This document shows, piece by piece, positions 56,525 to 64,000 of a stretch of DNA of 64,000 nucleotides. The position numbers and the translations under genes were made by a program. Source of the stretch: Asaia bogorensis (GTDB taxonomy: Bacteria; Pseudomonadota; Alphaproteobacteria; Acetobacterales; Acetobacteraceae); assembly GCA_943333505.2 (NCBI GenBank), contig CALQTN020000011.1, positions 1 to 64,000 of the forward strand, in the 5' to 3' direction. The notes under the pieces are model-generated. The model was not told the origin of the DNA. It saw only the letters and a list, made by a program, of their open reading frames with translations, and did no database searches. Each line of letters opens with the position of its first letter. Position 1 is the first letter of the stretch.

Positions 56525-57715
56525 TTAATCCTTGGGCAGGCCGAGCACGCGCTCGGCGACGATGTTGGCCTGGATCTGGCTGGTGCCGCCACCGATGGTG
56601 CTGGAGAAGGAATTGAGATAGGCGCGCTGCCACTTGCCGCCCTCAAAAGCGTTGGCGTCCCCAACCCAGCGCGCGGCATTCGCGCCTTGCAGTCCGATGG
56701 CAAACTGGGTCAGGCGATGGCGATGTTCGCTGGTACGGAGCTTTTGCGACAAGGGAATGGCGTGCGGCCGTTCATGGCACAAGGCCGGAATGGCACCCCG
56801 CGCGGCGCAGAGCCGATCACCCTGATCTTCGATCAGAAAACGGACCAGTTGGTCACGCATCAACGGGTCCTCGATCGCTGGCCGGCCATCGCGCCTGGTT
56901 GTGCGGGCAAGCTCGACCACATCGACGACCCCGGGGGCGAGCCGTGCCGTACCGCCCGCCTGACCACCGCTGGCGCCACGCTCGAAAGTGAGCGTCATCA
57001 TCGCGATCTTCCAGCCCTCGCCTTCCCGCCCCATCAGGCAGTCTGCCGGAATGCGCGCGTCGCGGAAGAAGGTCTGGGTGAAGCCGTATTCACCGGTAAG
57101 CTTGCGGATCGGTTGGGTTTCAATGCCTGGGGTCTGCATCGGGGCCAGGAAGAACGACAGCCCGCCATAGCGCAGCTCGGCCGGATTGGTCCGGGCAAGC
57201 AGGATCATATATTTCGCGTAACTGCCAAGGCTGGTCCAGATTTTCGCGCCATTGAGGACATAATGATCGCCATCACGGGTCGCGCGGGTTTGGCTGGCGG
57301 CGAGATCCGAGCCCTGATCGGGTTCGGAAAACCCCTGGCACCAGATGTCGTCGGCGTTGAGAATCCCCTTGATGTAGCGCTGCTTTTCCGCCTCGCTGCC
57401 AATCGCGAGGATCAACGGCCCAGCCCAGTTGAGCCCGATTGTGTTGGGCACGAACGGGACTTTCTGGCGCACCATCTCGGCATTGACGATGTCCTGATAG
57501 ATTTGCGCACGACCTCGGCCGCCATAGGCGACCGGCCATGCCATGCCGAGATAGCCGGCCTCGTAGATCTTCGCCTGCCAGGCGCGGAGATAGGCGAACT
57601 GGGCGTCGGTGCCGATTTCCATGAAGGATTCCGGCAACAGGAAATCTGGTTCCGGCGGGCGATTGTCGCGAAACCAGACGGCCACTTCGGTACGGAAATC
57701 ATCCAGATCGCTCAT
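56525..57715 (-). CDS. Acyl-CoA dehydrogenase (FadE alpha-type)
   Basis: A 396-residue member with the full middle-domain motif WCQGFSEPDQGSDLAASQT and LNGAKIWTSLGSYAKYM. Its C-terminus is SSTIGGGTSQIQANIVAERVLGLPKD, typical of long FadE-type enzymes. It has the FAD and substrate elements its partner at 55404 lacks. Start at 57715 with GGGAA upstream. The pair oxidises an acyl-CoA of unknown chain, with electrons going to ETF. The residues around 300-330 (GDRLCAARGAIPALCHERP) include two Cys in an otherwise standard helix, a minor oddity. Confidence 0.9.
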   Translation of the reverse strand: MSDLDDFRTEVAVWFRDNRPPEPDFLLPESFMEIGTDAQFAYLRAWQAKIYEAGYLGMAWPVAYGGRGRAQIYQDIVNAEMVRQKVPFVPNTIGLNWAGPLILAIGSEAEKQRYIKGILNADDIWCQGFSEPDQGSDLAASQTRATRDGDHYVLNGAKIWTSLGSYAKYMILLARTNPAELRYGGLSFFLAPMQTPGIETQPIRKLTGEYGFTQTFFRDARIPADCLMGREGEGWKIAMMTLTFERGASGGQAGGTARLAPGVVDVVELARTTRRDGRPAIEDPLMRDQLVRFLIEDQGDRLCAARGAIPALCHERPHAIPLSQKLRTSEHRHRLTQFAIGLQGANAARWVGDANAFEGGKWQRAYLNSFSSTIGGGTSQIQANIVAERVLGLPKD

Positions 57716-57856
57716 GATGGCGTTCCCTTTTTATTCAATCCGTTACGAGCTTTGTTGCGGAAACCCGGCGTCGCGTCAAATAGCGGAGGGACAAGCGAGG
57801 GTGCAAAGCCGCAATTTTAGATTTTTCTGCTTGGCGTACGGGGCATTTCGCAGGAC

Positions 57857-57976
57857 ATGCAGCCCAACATCCACGACGATTATCCCGCAGGCACGGACGG
57901 TTTCGTACGCGACGAAGCGGTGACGCTCAACCGGCTTTTAGACCGGTTGCGCACCGCCTCGGGATCGATCAGCTAA
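57857..57976 (+). CDS. Possible 39-residue protein
   Basis: ATG 57857 to TAA 57974-57976. The sequence (HDDYPAGTDGFVRDEAVTLN, then a short helix LLDRLRTASG) has strong GC3 bias and a helix-like end. It overlaps the end of the minus-strand amidohydrolase gene by 4 bases only, so it is not simply its shadow. AGGA is almost adjacent to the ATG, a poor distance. It fills most of the 257-base gap between amidohydrolase and acyl-CoA dehydrogenase genes. No family recognised. The rest of the gap (57716-57856) is the acyl-CoA dehydrogenase leader. Confidence 0.3.
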   Translation: MQPNIHDDYPAGTDGFVRDEAVTLNRLLDRLRTASGSIS

Positions 57977-59397
57977 AGACCCAACGCCATGTCCAGCGGC
58001 GGCGGCACATCGTCCGGGATCGGACAGACATAGGGCTGGCTGGCGATCCGGGCGGCGTGATCGGCCTTCGCCTGGGCAATAAGCGCGGGGTTGCGCAGCG
58101 TGTCGATCGCGGTGGCCGCCATTACCTTGGCGGCATGGATCATCCCTTTATGGGCGATGCCGGACTTGCCTTGCGCGGTCAGCTGCCAGCTATGGCCAGG
58201 CGTGCCGATCGCGTAAGTCGCGCCGCGGATTTGCGCCGTCGGCACCACCCAGCTCACATCGCCGACGTCGGTCGATCCCACGCCCTCGTTGCTGTTGTAA
58301 TGCAAAGGCACGATATCGGTGCAGAGCGGATCAACCAGGTTCGGTTTCATCCCGAAACGCCGATACGCGGCTTCGACATCACCGGGACGCAAGCTCGCCT
58401 GGATCTGGCGGGCGAATGCCCGATCCGCATCATCCCATTGTGGCGCGCCGAGGCGAAGCAGATTGTCATGCATTGCCTGTTCCAGCGGGGTGTTGGCCAG
58501 CAAATTCGACATCCCACTGATCGGCTGCGCTTCCATCCGCGTTTCGGTCATCAGCGCCGCCCCCTCGGCGATCTTGCGCACTCGGGCGGCAAGCGGGTGC
58601 AGATCGGCGAGTTCACGGGCACGCACAATATAGCGGGTCTTGGCGCGGGCCTGGACAACGTTGGGGGCAACCCCACCGCCGTCGAGCAGCGCGTAGTGAA
58701 TGCGCGCGTCGGACGGCATATGTTCGCGCAGGTAATTCACCCCGACATTCATCAGTTCCACTGCATCGAGCGCGGAACGGCCGAGATGCGGGGCAGCAGC
58801 GGCGTGGCTCGCACGGCCATGGAAGGTGAAATCGATCGTCACCATTGCCAGCGAGTTGGCGTTGTTGACCGCGCAAAACGGCGCCGGATGCCAGGATAGC
58901 GCGATATCGACGTCCTTGAACGCGCCGTCGCGCACCATGAACAATTTGCCGGCGCCACCTTCCTCCGCCGGGCAGCCATAGTAGCGCACCCGTCCCTTAA
59001 GACCGTTCGCCGTCAGGTAGTCTTTCACCGCCGTCGCTGCCAGCATCGCCGCCGAGCCCAGCAGATTATGCCCGCAGGCATGGCCGGCAGCCTCGCCCGG
59101 ACGCGGACTATGTGTCGCAACCCCAGCTTGCTGACTTAACCCCGGCAGGGCATCGAATTCGCCCAGGATCGCAATCACCGGTCCCTCGTCGCCAAATTCG
59201 CCGATCATCGCAGTCGGGATGCCAGCCACCCCTTCGGTGATCCTGAACCCCTGGTCCTGAAGCATCGCGACATGTTCCGCGGCCGAACGGGTTTCCTGAA
59301 AATTGAGCTCGGGCATTTCCCACACCCGGTCAGCGAGTGCGGTGAATTCAGCGGCGCGCGCATCGACATGGCGCCAGATTTCTTCGGTGTTCTGCAC
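57973..59397 (-). CDS. M20-family amidohydrolase (AbgB-like)
   Basis: A 474-residue metal hydrolase. The zinc site is visible in GHACGHNLLGSAAML (near residue 106) and PAEEGGAGK (near 146), with SWHPAPF and the final GTPGHSWQLTAQGKSGIAHKGM. The insert domain carries HGRASHAAAAPHLGRSALDA. The size and ends resemble the B subunit of p-aminobenzoyl-glutamate hydrolase, which cleaves an amide of glutamate. An A subunit is not adjacent. It is 27 bases after alaS on the same strand, probably co-transcribed. Other N-acyl amino acids are possible substrates. Confidence 0.9.
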   Translation of the reverse strand: MQNTEEIWRHVDARAAEFTALADRVWEMPELNFQETRSAAEHVAMLQDQGFRITEGVAGIPTAMIGEFGDEGPVIAILGEFDALPGLSQQAGVATHSPRPGEAAGHACGHNLLGSAAMLAATAVKDYLTANGLKGRVRYYGCPAEEGGAGKLFMVRDGAFKDVDIALSWHPAPFCAVNNANSLAMVTIDFTFHGRASHAAAAPHLGRSALDAVELMNVGVNYLREHMPSDARIHYALLDGGGVAPNVVQARAKTRYIVRARELADLHPLAARVRKIAEGAALMTETRMEAQPISGMSNLLANTPLEQAMHDNLLRLGAPQWDDADRAFARQIQASLRPGDVEAAYRRFGMKPNLVDPLCTDIVPLHYNSNEGVGSTDVGDVSWVVPTAQIRGATYAIGTPGHSWQLTAQGKSGIAHKGMIHAAKVMAATAIDTLRNPALIAQAKADHAARIASQPYVCPIPDDVPPPLDMALGL

Positions 59398-59424
59398 TGT
59401 CTGTCTCCGGTGGGATCGTCGATA

Positions 59425-62061
59425 TCAGCCGTTCAAGACTTGCCTGATTGCGTCAAGCGCCTGCGCCGCCTTGTCACCATCCGGCCCGCCGGCCTGCGCC
59501 ATATCAGGCCTTCCGCCGCCGCCTTTGCCACCCACGGCGCCGGCCGCCGCGCGCACCAGATCAACCGCGCTGTGCTTGCCAACAAGATCTGCGGACACCG
59601 CCACCACAATGCTGGCCTTGCCCTCGGCGCTGCTGACGAGCGCTGCAATCCCGCTGCCCAGGCTGGTAAGGATCGCCTCAGCAAGTCCTTTCAGTTCACG
59701 CGGCGCCACATCACCCAGATCGCGCGCGGCAAGCTTAACCCCGCCGATATCCTCGATGTCAGCCGCTGCCCCGCCGGTTGCCAGCTTCTTCTGCAGATCA
59801 GAAACCTGCCGTTCCAGCTTGCGACGATCTTCCATCAGCGCCGCAATCCGGTCGGGCAATTCGGCCGAGCTCGCCCGCAGCGCCCCCGCCGCCTCGCTCA
59901 GCCGGCGGTCGGTTTCGTTGACCAGTGCCAGCGCCGCCTCGGCACAAACCGCTTCGATCCGTCGGACCCCGGCGCTGACACCGGCTTCGGCAACAATACG
60001 CAGCAACCCAATATCGCCGGTACGCCGGACATGGGTGCCGCCACATAGTTCAATCGACCAGGCAGGCCGGCCTTCCTCGCCGACACCCATGCTGACCACC
60101 CGGACCTCATCGCCGTATTTTTCACCGAAAAGCGCCATCGCCCCTTCGGCCACCGCGGCATCCGGCGTCATCAACCGCGTCTGCACCTCGGTGTTCTCAC
60201 GAATGCGCGCATTGACCTCATGTTCGACCCAGGCAAGATCGTCCTTGCCGATCGGGGTTGGCTGCGACACGTCAAAGCGCAGACGATCCGGGCCGTTGAG
60301 GCTGCCCTTCTGCTGGACATGGGTGCCCAAGCGCCGCCGCAGCGCCTCGTGCAGCAGATGCGTCGCCGAATGATGCGCGCGGATCGCGGTTCGGCGCACC
60401 GGATCGACCGTCGCCACCGCTGGTTTGCCCAACTCCACCGCGCCGTCTGTTACCAGCCCGAGATGGACAAACAATTCGCCCAACTTCTTCTGCGTGTCGG
60501 TCACCTGGATACGGAAGCCCGGGCCACTAATCACCCCGTGATCGCCCAACTGCCCGCCAGACTCGGCATAAAACGGGGTCTGATTGAGCAGCAGCGCAAC
60601 TTCGCTTCCCGCCTCCGCCCGCGCCACCGGATGGCCGCCAACCACCAGCGCGGTCACTTCGCCCTCGGCGCTCTCGGTGCTGTAGCCGAGGAATTCGGAT
60701 GCGCCAAGCTTTTCGCGGATCTCGAACCACACCGTCTCGGTCGCAGCTTCGCCGCTGCCCGCCCACGCCGCCCGCGCGCGCCGGCGCTGATCATCCATCG
60801 CGGCATTAAAGCCATCGGTGTCGACCGTGCGGCCCTGTTCGCGTAGCGCGTCCTGGATCAGATCGAGCGGAAACCCGAATGTATCGTAGAGTTTGAACGC
60901 CACCGCGCCAGGCAGCGCCGCGCCCTCGGCCAACCGCCCGGTTTCGTCCGACAGCAGCCCCAGTCCACGATCAAGCATAGTCTTGAAGCGGGTTTCCTCC
61001 AGCTTCAGCGTATCGGTTACCAGCGTTTCGGCCCGCGCGATCTCGGGATAGGCCGCGCCCATCTGGCGGATCAGTGCCGGCACCAGCCGATACATCGCCG
61101 GGTCCCTGGCACCCATCATATGGATATGCCGCATCGCCCGCCGCATGATCCGGCGCAGGACATAGCCGCGCCCTTCGTTGGAGGGCAGCACGCCATCGGC
61201 CATCAGGAAGGTGCTGGCGCGCAAATGATCGGCGACCACCCGGTGGCTGGTCTTGTGGAACCCGTCCGGGTCCTGCCCGGTCACCTCGGCACTGGCCAAA
61301 ATCAGCGCACGGAACGTGTCGGTGTCATAGTTATCGTGCTTGCCCTGCAGGACTGCGGCAATCCGTTCCAGCCCCATCCCGGTATCGATAGACGGGCGCG
61401 GCAATGCGGTGCGCACCCCCGGCGGCCCTTCTTCGAACTGCATAAACACCAGGTTCCAGATCTCGATGAACCTGTCACCATCCTCATCCGGGCTACCGGG
61501 CGGACCGCCGGCGATATGGTCGCCATGGTCGTAGAAAATCTCCGAGCACGGCCCGCACGGCCCGGTGTCGCCCATCCGCCAGAAATTATCGCTGGTCGGA
61601 ATGCGGATGATCCGATCATCACCAATCCCGGCGATCTTGCGCCACAAGCCCGCGGCTTCCTCATCCTCGGAATAAACCGTGACCAGCAATTTGTCCTTCG
61701 CCAGCCCGAAATCGCGGGTCAGCAAATGCCACGCATGGTGGATGGCCTGATCCTTGAAATAATCGCCGAACGAAAAATTCCCCAGCATCTCGAAGAACGT
61801 ATGGTGCCGGGCGGTGTAGCCGACATTGTCGAGGTCGTTATGCTTGCCCCCTGCCCGCACCGATTTCTGTGCCGTCGTCGCCCTTGTGTAAGGACGCTTC
61901 TCCTGGCCGGTGAACACATTCTTGAACTGCACCATGCCCGAATTGGCGAACATCAGGGTTGGGTCATTGCGTGGCACAAGCGGTGAGCTATCCACCACAG
62001 TGTGGCCATTATCGGCGAAGTATTTCAGGAACGTCGCGCGGATATCGTTGCTGCTGGTCAT
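59425..62061 (-). CDS. alaS: Alanyl-tRNA synthetase
   Basis: An 878-residue AlaRS, the standard length. Class II motif 2 and 3 region: [20 protein letters not shown], and [15 protein letters not shown]. The editing domain is shown by [17 protein letters not shown] and [13 protein letters not shown]. The C-terminal C-Ala ends [15 protein letters not shown]. It charges tRNA-Ala in the cytoplasm. The start at 62061 gives [15 protein letters not shown] as in relatives; the longer frame to 62238 reads through a repeat. Divergent from the molybdenum hydroxylase operon. Confidence 0.97.
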   Translation of the reverse strand: MTSSNDIRATFLKYFADNGHTVVDSSPLVPRNDPTLMFANSGMVQFKNVFTGQEKRPYTRATTAQKSVRAGGKHNDLDNVGYTARHHTFFEMLGNFSFGDYFKDQAIHHAWHLLTRDFGLAKDKLLVTVYSEDEEAAGLWRKIAGIGDDRIIRIPTSDNFWRMGDTGPCGPCSEIFYDHGDHIAGGPPGSPDEDGDRFIEIWNLVFMQFEEGPPGVRTALPRPSIDTGMGLERIAAVLQGKHDNYDTDTFRALILASAEVTGQDPDGFHKTSHRVVADHLRASTFLMADGVLPSNEGRGYVLRRIMRRAMRHIHMMGARDPAMYRLVPALIRQMGAAYPEIARAETLVTDTLKLEETRFKTMLDRGLGLLSDETGRLAEGAALPGAVAFKLYDTFGFPLDLIQDALREQGRTVDTDGFNAAMDDQRRRARAAWAGSGEAATETVWFEIREKLGASEFLGYSTESAEGEVTALVVGGHPVARAEAGSEVALLLNQTPFYAESGGQLGDHGVISGPGFRIQVTDTQKKLGELFVHLGLVTDGAVELGKPAVATVDPVRRTAIRAHHSATHLLHEALRRRLGTHVQQKGSLNGPDRLRFDVSQPTPIGKDDLAWVEHEVNARIRENTEVQTRLMTPDAAVAEGAMALFGEKYGDEVRVVSMGVGEEGRPAWSIELCGGTHVRRTGDIGLLRIVAEAGVSAGVRRIEAVCAEAALALVNETDRRLSEAAGALRASSAELPDRIAALMEDRRKLERQVSDLQKKLATGGAAADIEDIGGVKLAARDLGDVAPRELKGLAEAILTSLGSGIAALVSSAEGKASIVVAVSADLVGKHSAVDLVRAAAGAVGGKGGGGRPDMAQAGGPDGDKAAQALDAIRQVLNG

Positions 62062-62120
62062 GGCTTGGGCTTGGGCCTTGAATGCGGAAAAGGGTGCAAG
62101 ACGTAGCGCAGGGGGGGAAC

Positions 62121-62180
62121 GGAAGGAAGGTCTTCTTTTTGACAATAGACAGAAGCCGAGAAACCTCATCCGTTGGTCAA
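62121..62180. repeat. Dispersed repeat family B, copy 6 (degenerate left end)
   Basis: GGAAGGTCTTCTTTTTG (from 62125) matches the left end of copies 2 and 5. The following GACAATAGACAGAAGCCGAGAAACCTCATCC has drifted. No right arm or stop codon end is visible. It lies in the 268-base gap between alaS and the molybdenum hydroxylase genes; the rest of that gap shows nothing I recognise apart from a possible ribosome site before 62330. Confidence 0.5.
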
Positions 62181-62329
62181 CCGTGATTGTGCGAACGAAG
62201 ATCGCCCCCCCCTCTCGACCCCGTCGCAAAGATAGCATAGCCTTCCGCGTAAGCCTGAAGTTCCCCGGCTCCGCTTGCGGGGTGGGACCGGAACGGGCGG
62301 TCGCGAATACGCCAAATGCGGGAGCGAAT

Positions 62330-63196
62330 ATGTCAGGACTTTCTTATACGGCACCGAGCACAATCAGTGAGGCGGTGAGCCTGCTGGCCAATGCAGGCGG
62401 CCTCGCCAAAGTGCTATCGGGTGGCACTGATCTGCTGGTGCAGATGAAATCCGGCCGGGTGAAGCCCGATCTGATCATCGATACCAAAAAAATCCCCGGA
62501 ATGATCGGGATCCGCGAAGTTGGCGGCGCGTTTGTCATCGGGGCCGCGACATCGGGCGCAGCGCTGGGCGAACATGCCGGCCTGGTCGCCGCCTGGCCGG
62601 GCGTGGTGGAAGCCACCAACCTGATCGGCTCAACCCAGGTGCAAGGCCGCGCCTCGCTTGCAGGCAATCTTTGCAATGCATCACCTGGCGCCGACTCGGT
62701 GCCGGCGATGATTGCCGCTGGCGCGATTGCTGTGATCGCCGGCCCCGCTGGCATGCGCGAAGTGCCGGTCGAAGCAATTGTGACCGCGCCGGGCCGCACC
62801 AGCCTCGCCAAGGGGGAATTCATCACCGAGTTCCGTCTGCCGAAAAAGGCAGCCCGTTCGGGCGATGCATATCTGCGCTTTATTCCGCGCACCGAAATGG
62901 ACATCGCGGTCGTTGGTTGCGGTATTGCCGTGACGCTTGACGCCAATGGCGTATGCACCGCGGCCAAGGTTGCGTTGGGTGCTGTTGCCCCGACCCAGCT
63001 GGTGGTTGCCGGAGCCGCCGCCGCCCTGATCGGCAACAAGCTGACCGACGCCGTGTTGGCCAAGCTCGACGCCGAATGCCAGGCGGTGTGCAAGCCGATC
63101 AACGACAAGCGCGGCACCATCGAATATCGCACCAAGGTTGCCGGCGTGCTCGCGCGCCGTGTTGCCGCCATCGCCTTTCAGCGCGCGGGAGCCTGA
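62330..63196 (+). CDS. Molybdenum hydroxylase FAD-binding subunit (CoxM/CutM-like)
   Basis: A 288-residue FAD subunit of a xanthine dehydrogenase/CO dehydrogenase-family enzyme. It starts [19 protein letters not shown], then [15 protein letters not shown] gives the first FAD loop. [22 protein letters not shown] (split TIGGN-like loop) is the second. The C-terminal CO-dehydrogenase flavoprotein domain is complete. GGAG lies 6 bases before ATG 62330; a longer frame from 61910 is antisense to alaS. It is the first gene of a medium-small-large subunit operon. Confidence 0.92.
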   Translation: MSGLSYTAPSTISEAVSLLANAGGLAKVLSGGTDLLVQMKSGRVKPDLIIDTKKIPGMIGIREVGGAFVIGAATSGAALGEHAGLVAAWPGVVEATNLIGSTQVQGRASLAGNLCNASPGADSVPAMIAAGAIAVIAGPAGMREVPVEAIVTAPGRTSLAKGEFITEFRLPKKAARSGDAYLRFIPRTEMDIAVVGCGIAVTLDANGVCTAAKVALGAVAPTQLVVAGAAAALIGNKLTDAVLAKLDAECQAVCKPINDKRGTIEYRTKVAGVLARRVAAIAFQRAGA

Positions 63197-63200
63197 GACC

Positions 63201-63677
63201 ATGAGCAAGACCCATGTCACCACCACAATCAATGGCGAACCGGCGGAATTCCTCGCCGAAGCTGGTCTGTCCCTGCTCGACGCGCTGCGCGACGAAGTTG
63301 GCCTGACCGGCACCAAGGAAGGCTGCGGCTCGGGCGATTGCGGCGCCTGTTCGGTCATCGTCGATGACCGGCTGGTCTGCGCCTGCCTCGTGCTCGCGGT
63401 TGAAGCCGAAGGCGCCACCATCCAGACCATCGAAGGCGTTGCGACTGGCGACACGCTGCACCCGCTGCAGCGCAAGTTCATCGAGCACGCCGCGTTGCAA
63501 TGCGGTTTCTGCACCCCGGGTTTCCTGGTGGCCGCAAAGTCGCTGCTGGAAAGAAATAACAACCCGACCGAGACCGAAGTTCGCTTCTGGTTGGCCGGCA
63601 ATCTTTGCCGCTGCACCGGGTATGACAAAATTGTCCGCGCCGTAATGGACGCTGCGGCCGAAATGCGAGGAGCTTGA
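63201..63677 (+). CDS. Molybdenum hydroxylase [2Fe-2S] subunit (CoxS-like)
   Basis: A 158-residue iron-sulfur subunit. The plant-type cluster motif is CGSGDCGACSV (about residues 42-52, with a further Cys in LVCACLVL), and the second cluster is C-x-x-C...C-x-C in CGFCTPGF and CRCTGYDKI. It carries electrons from the molybdenum site to the FAD subunit. It starts 4 bases after the previous gene and ends 3 bases before the large-subunit gene. Confidence 0.95.
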   Translation: MSKTHVTTTINGEPAEFLAEAGLSLLDALRDEVGLTGTKEGCGSGDCGACSVIVDDRLVCACLVLAVEAEGATIQTIEGVATGDTLHPLQRKFIEHAALQCGFCTPGFLVAAKSLLERNNNPTETEVRFWLAGNLCRCTGYDKIVRAVMDAAAEMRGA

Positions 63678-63680
63678 GCA

Positions 63681-64000
63681 ATGACATATATCGGCAATAA
63701 GTCTGATCTGCGCGTCGTCGGCACCCGCCCGGACCGCCCGGATGGCGTCGAAAAAGTCACCGGTCGTGCAGTTTATGGCGCGGATTTCCGTCTCGCTGGC
63801 CAGTTGGCCGGTCGCATCCTGCGCAGCCCCCACGCGCATGCCCGGATCATCAAGATCGATACCTCCAAGGCAAAGGCCCTCCCCGGCGTTAAGGCGGTGA
63901 TGACCGCCGACGACATGCCGAACATCACCTCGGAAGAAGCGTTCGTCGGCGAAGGCCCGACCAATTTCCGTGACCAGTCGCTCAACGTGATGGCGCGTGG
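63681..64000 (+). CDS. Molybdenum hydroxylase large (molybdopterin-binding) subunit, 5-prime part
   Basis: About 106 codons to the window edge. The opening pattern R-P-D-G-x-x-K-V-T-G-x-A-x-Y-x-A-D, followed by GRILRSPHAHARIIKID and TADDMPNITSEE, matches the aldehyde oxidase/xanthine dehydrogenase a/b hammerhead domain. The molybdenum-binding part is outside the window, so the substrate type (CO, xanthine, aldehyde, N-heterocycle) cannot be decided. Preceded by an AGGAGC ribosome site. Confidence 0.93.
   Translation, partial: MTYIGNKSDLRVVGTRPDRPDGVEKVTGRAVYGADFRLAGQLAGRILRSPHAHARIIKIDTSKAKALPGVKAVMTADDMPNITSEEAFVGEGPTNFRDQSLNVMAR

Overview
The window is a GC-rich alphaproteobacterial chromosome segment, most likely from Acetobacteraceae or a close Rhodospirillales relative. 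Reasons: the core order yqeY-dnaG-rpoD sits head-to-head with carA-carB-greA, the codon use is strongly GC3-biased, and there is a multi-cistron heterotetrameric sarcosine oxidase locus. The 172-aa orphan at 17571 also resembles a protein family I recall from Acetobacteraceae. I saw no rRNA, tRNA, CRISPR array or prophage. The only clear mobile DNA is the right end of an IS66-type element at the left edge, which appears to have cut a CorA-like transporter gene.

Layout. 1-360: IS66 end, CorA-like remnant, dispersed hairpin repeats. 359-6127 (minus): GNAT acetyltransferase, rpoD, dnaG, yqeY (both dnaG and yqeY start with TTG), then a VapBC-type toxin-antitoxin pair wedged between the core operons. 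6260-12801 (plus): carA with an in-frame N-terminal helix-turn-helix domain and two matching palindromes upstream, carB, greA, threonine dehydratase. 12821-17168 (minus): a peptide-type ABC importer without ATPase genes, plus a metallophosphoesterase. 17571-18560: an apparently leaderless orphan gene and gene relics. 18561-26973 (plus): MFS transporter, soxBDAG and a dimethylglycine-dehydrogenase-like enzyme, tightly overlapped as one methylglycine-catabolic operon. 26976-38354: more FAD oxidoreductases, acyl-CoA dehydrogenase, ornithine-cyclodeaminase-like protein, serC-serA, NIPSNAP protein, D-amino-acid dehydrogenase-like enzyme, secreted phosphoesterase, CoA transferase. 38425-43273 (plus): enoyl-CoA hydratase, a 60-aa protein, MFS transporter, parE. 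43397-49045: an orphan branched-chain-type binding protein and two luciferase-like monooxygenase/carboxymuconolactone-decarboxylase modules meeting tail to tail. 49108-54339 (minus): a complete peptide-type ABC importer in one operon with the second of those modules. 54496-59397: TauD-type dioxygenase, paired acyl-CoA dehydrogenases, M20 amidohydrolase. 59425-62061: alaS. 62330-64000: a molybdenum hydroxylase (FAD, 2Fe-2S and truncated Mo subunits).

Two families of short dispersed palindromic repeats run through the intergenic DNA. The more striking one (six full or partial copies) carries TTCTTTTTG-type hairpins, and one of its ends repeatedly coincides with the TAA stop codon of the adjoining gene (four intact genes and one relic). 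It looks like a spreading stop-plus-hairpin module. With the HTH-CarA fusion and its palindromes, this is the least explained material in the window. All assignments rest on reading the sequence and on recalled family motifs. No database search was run.
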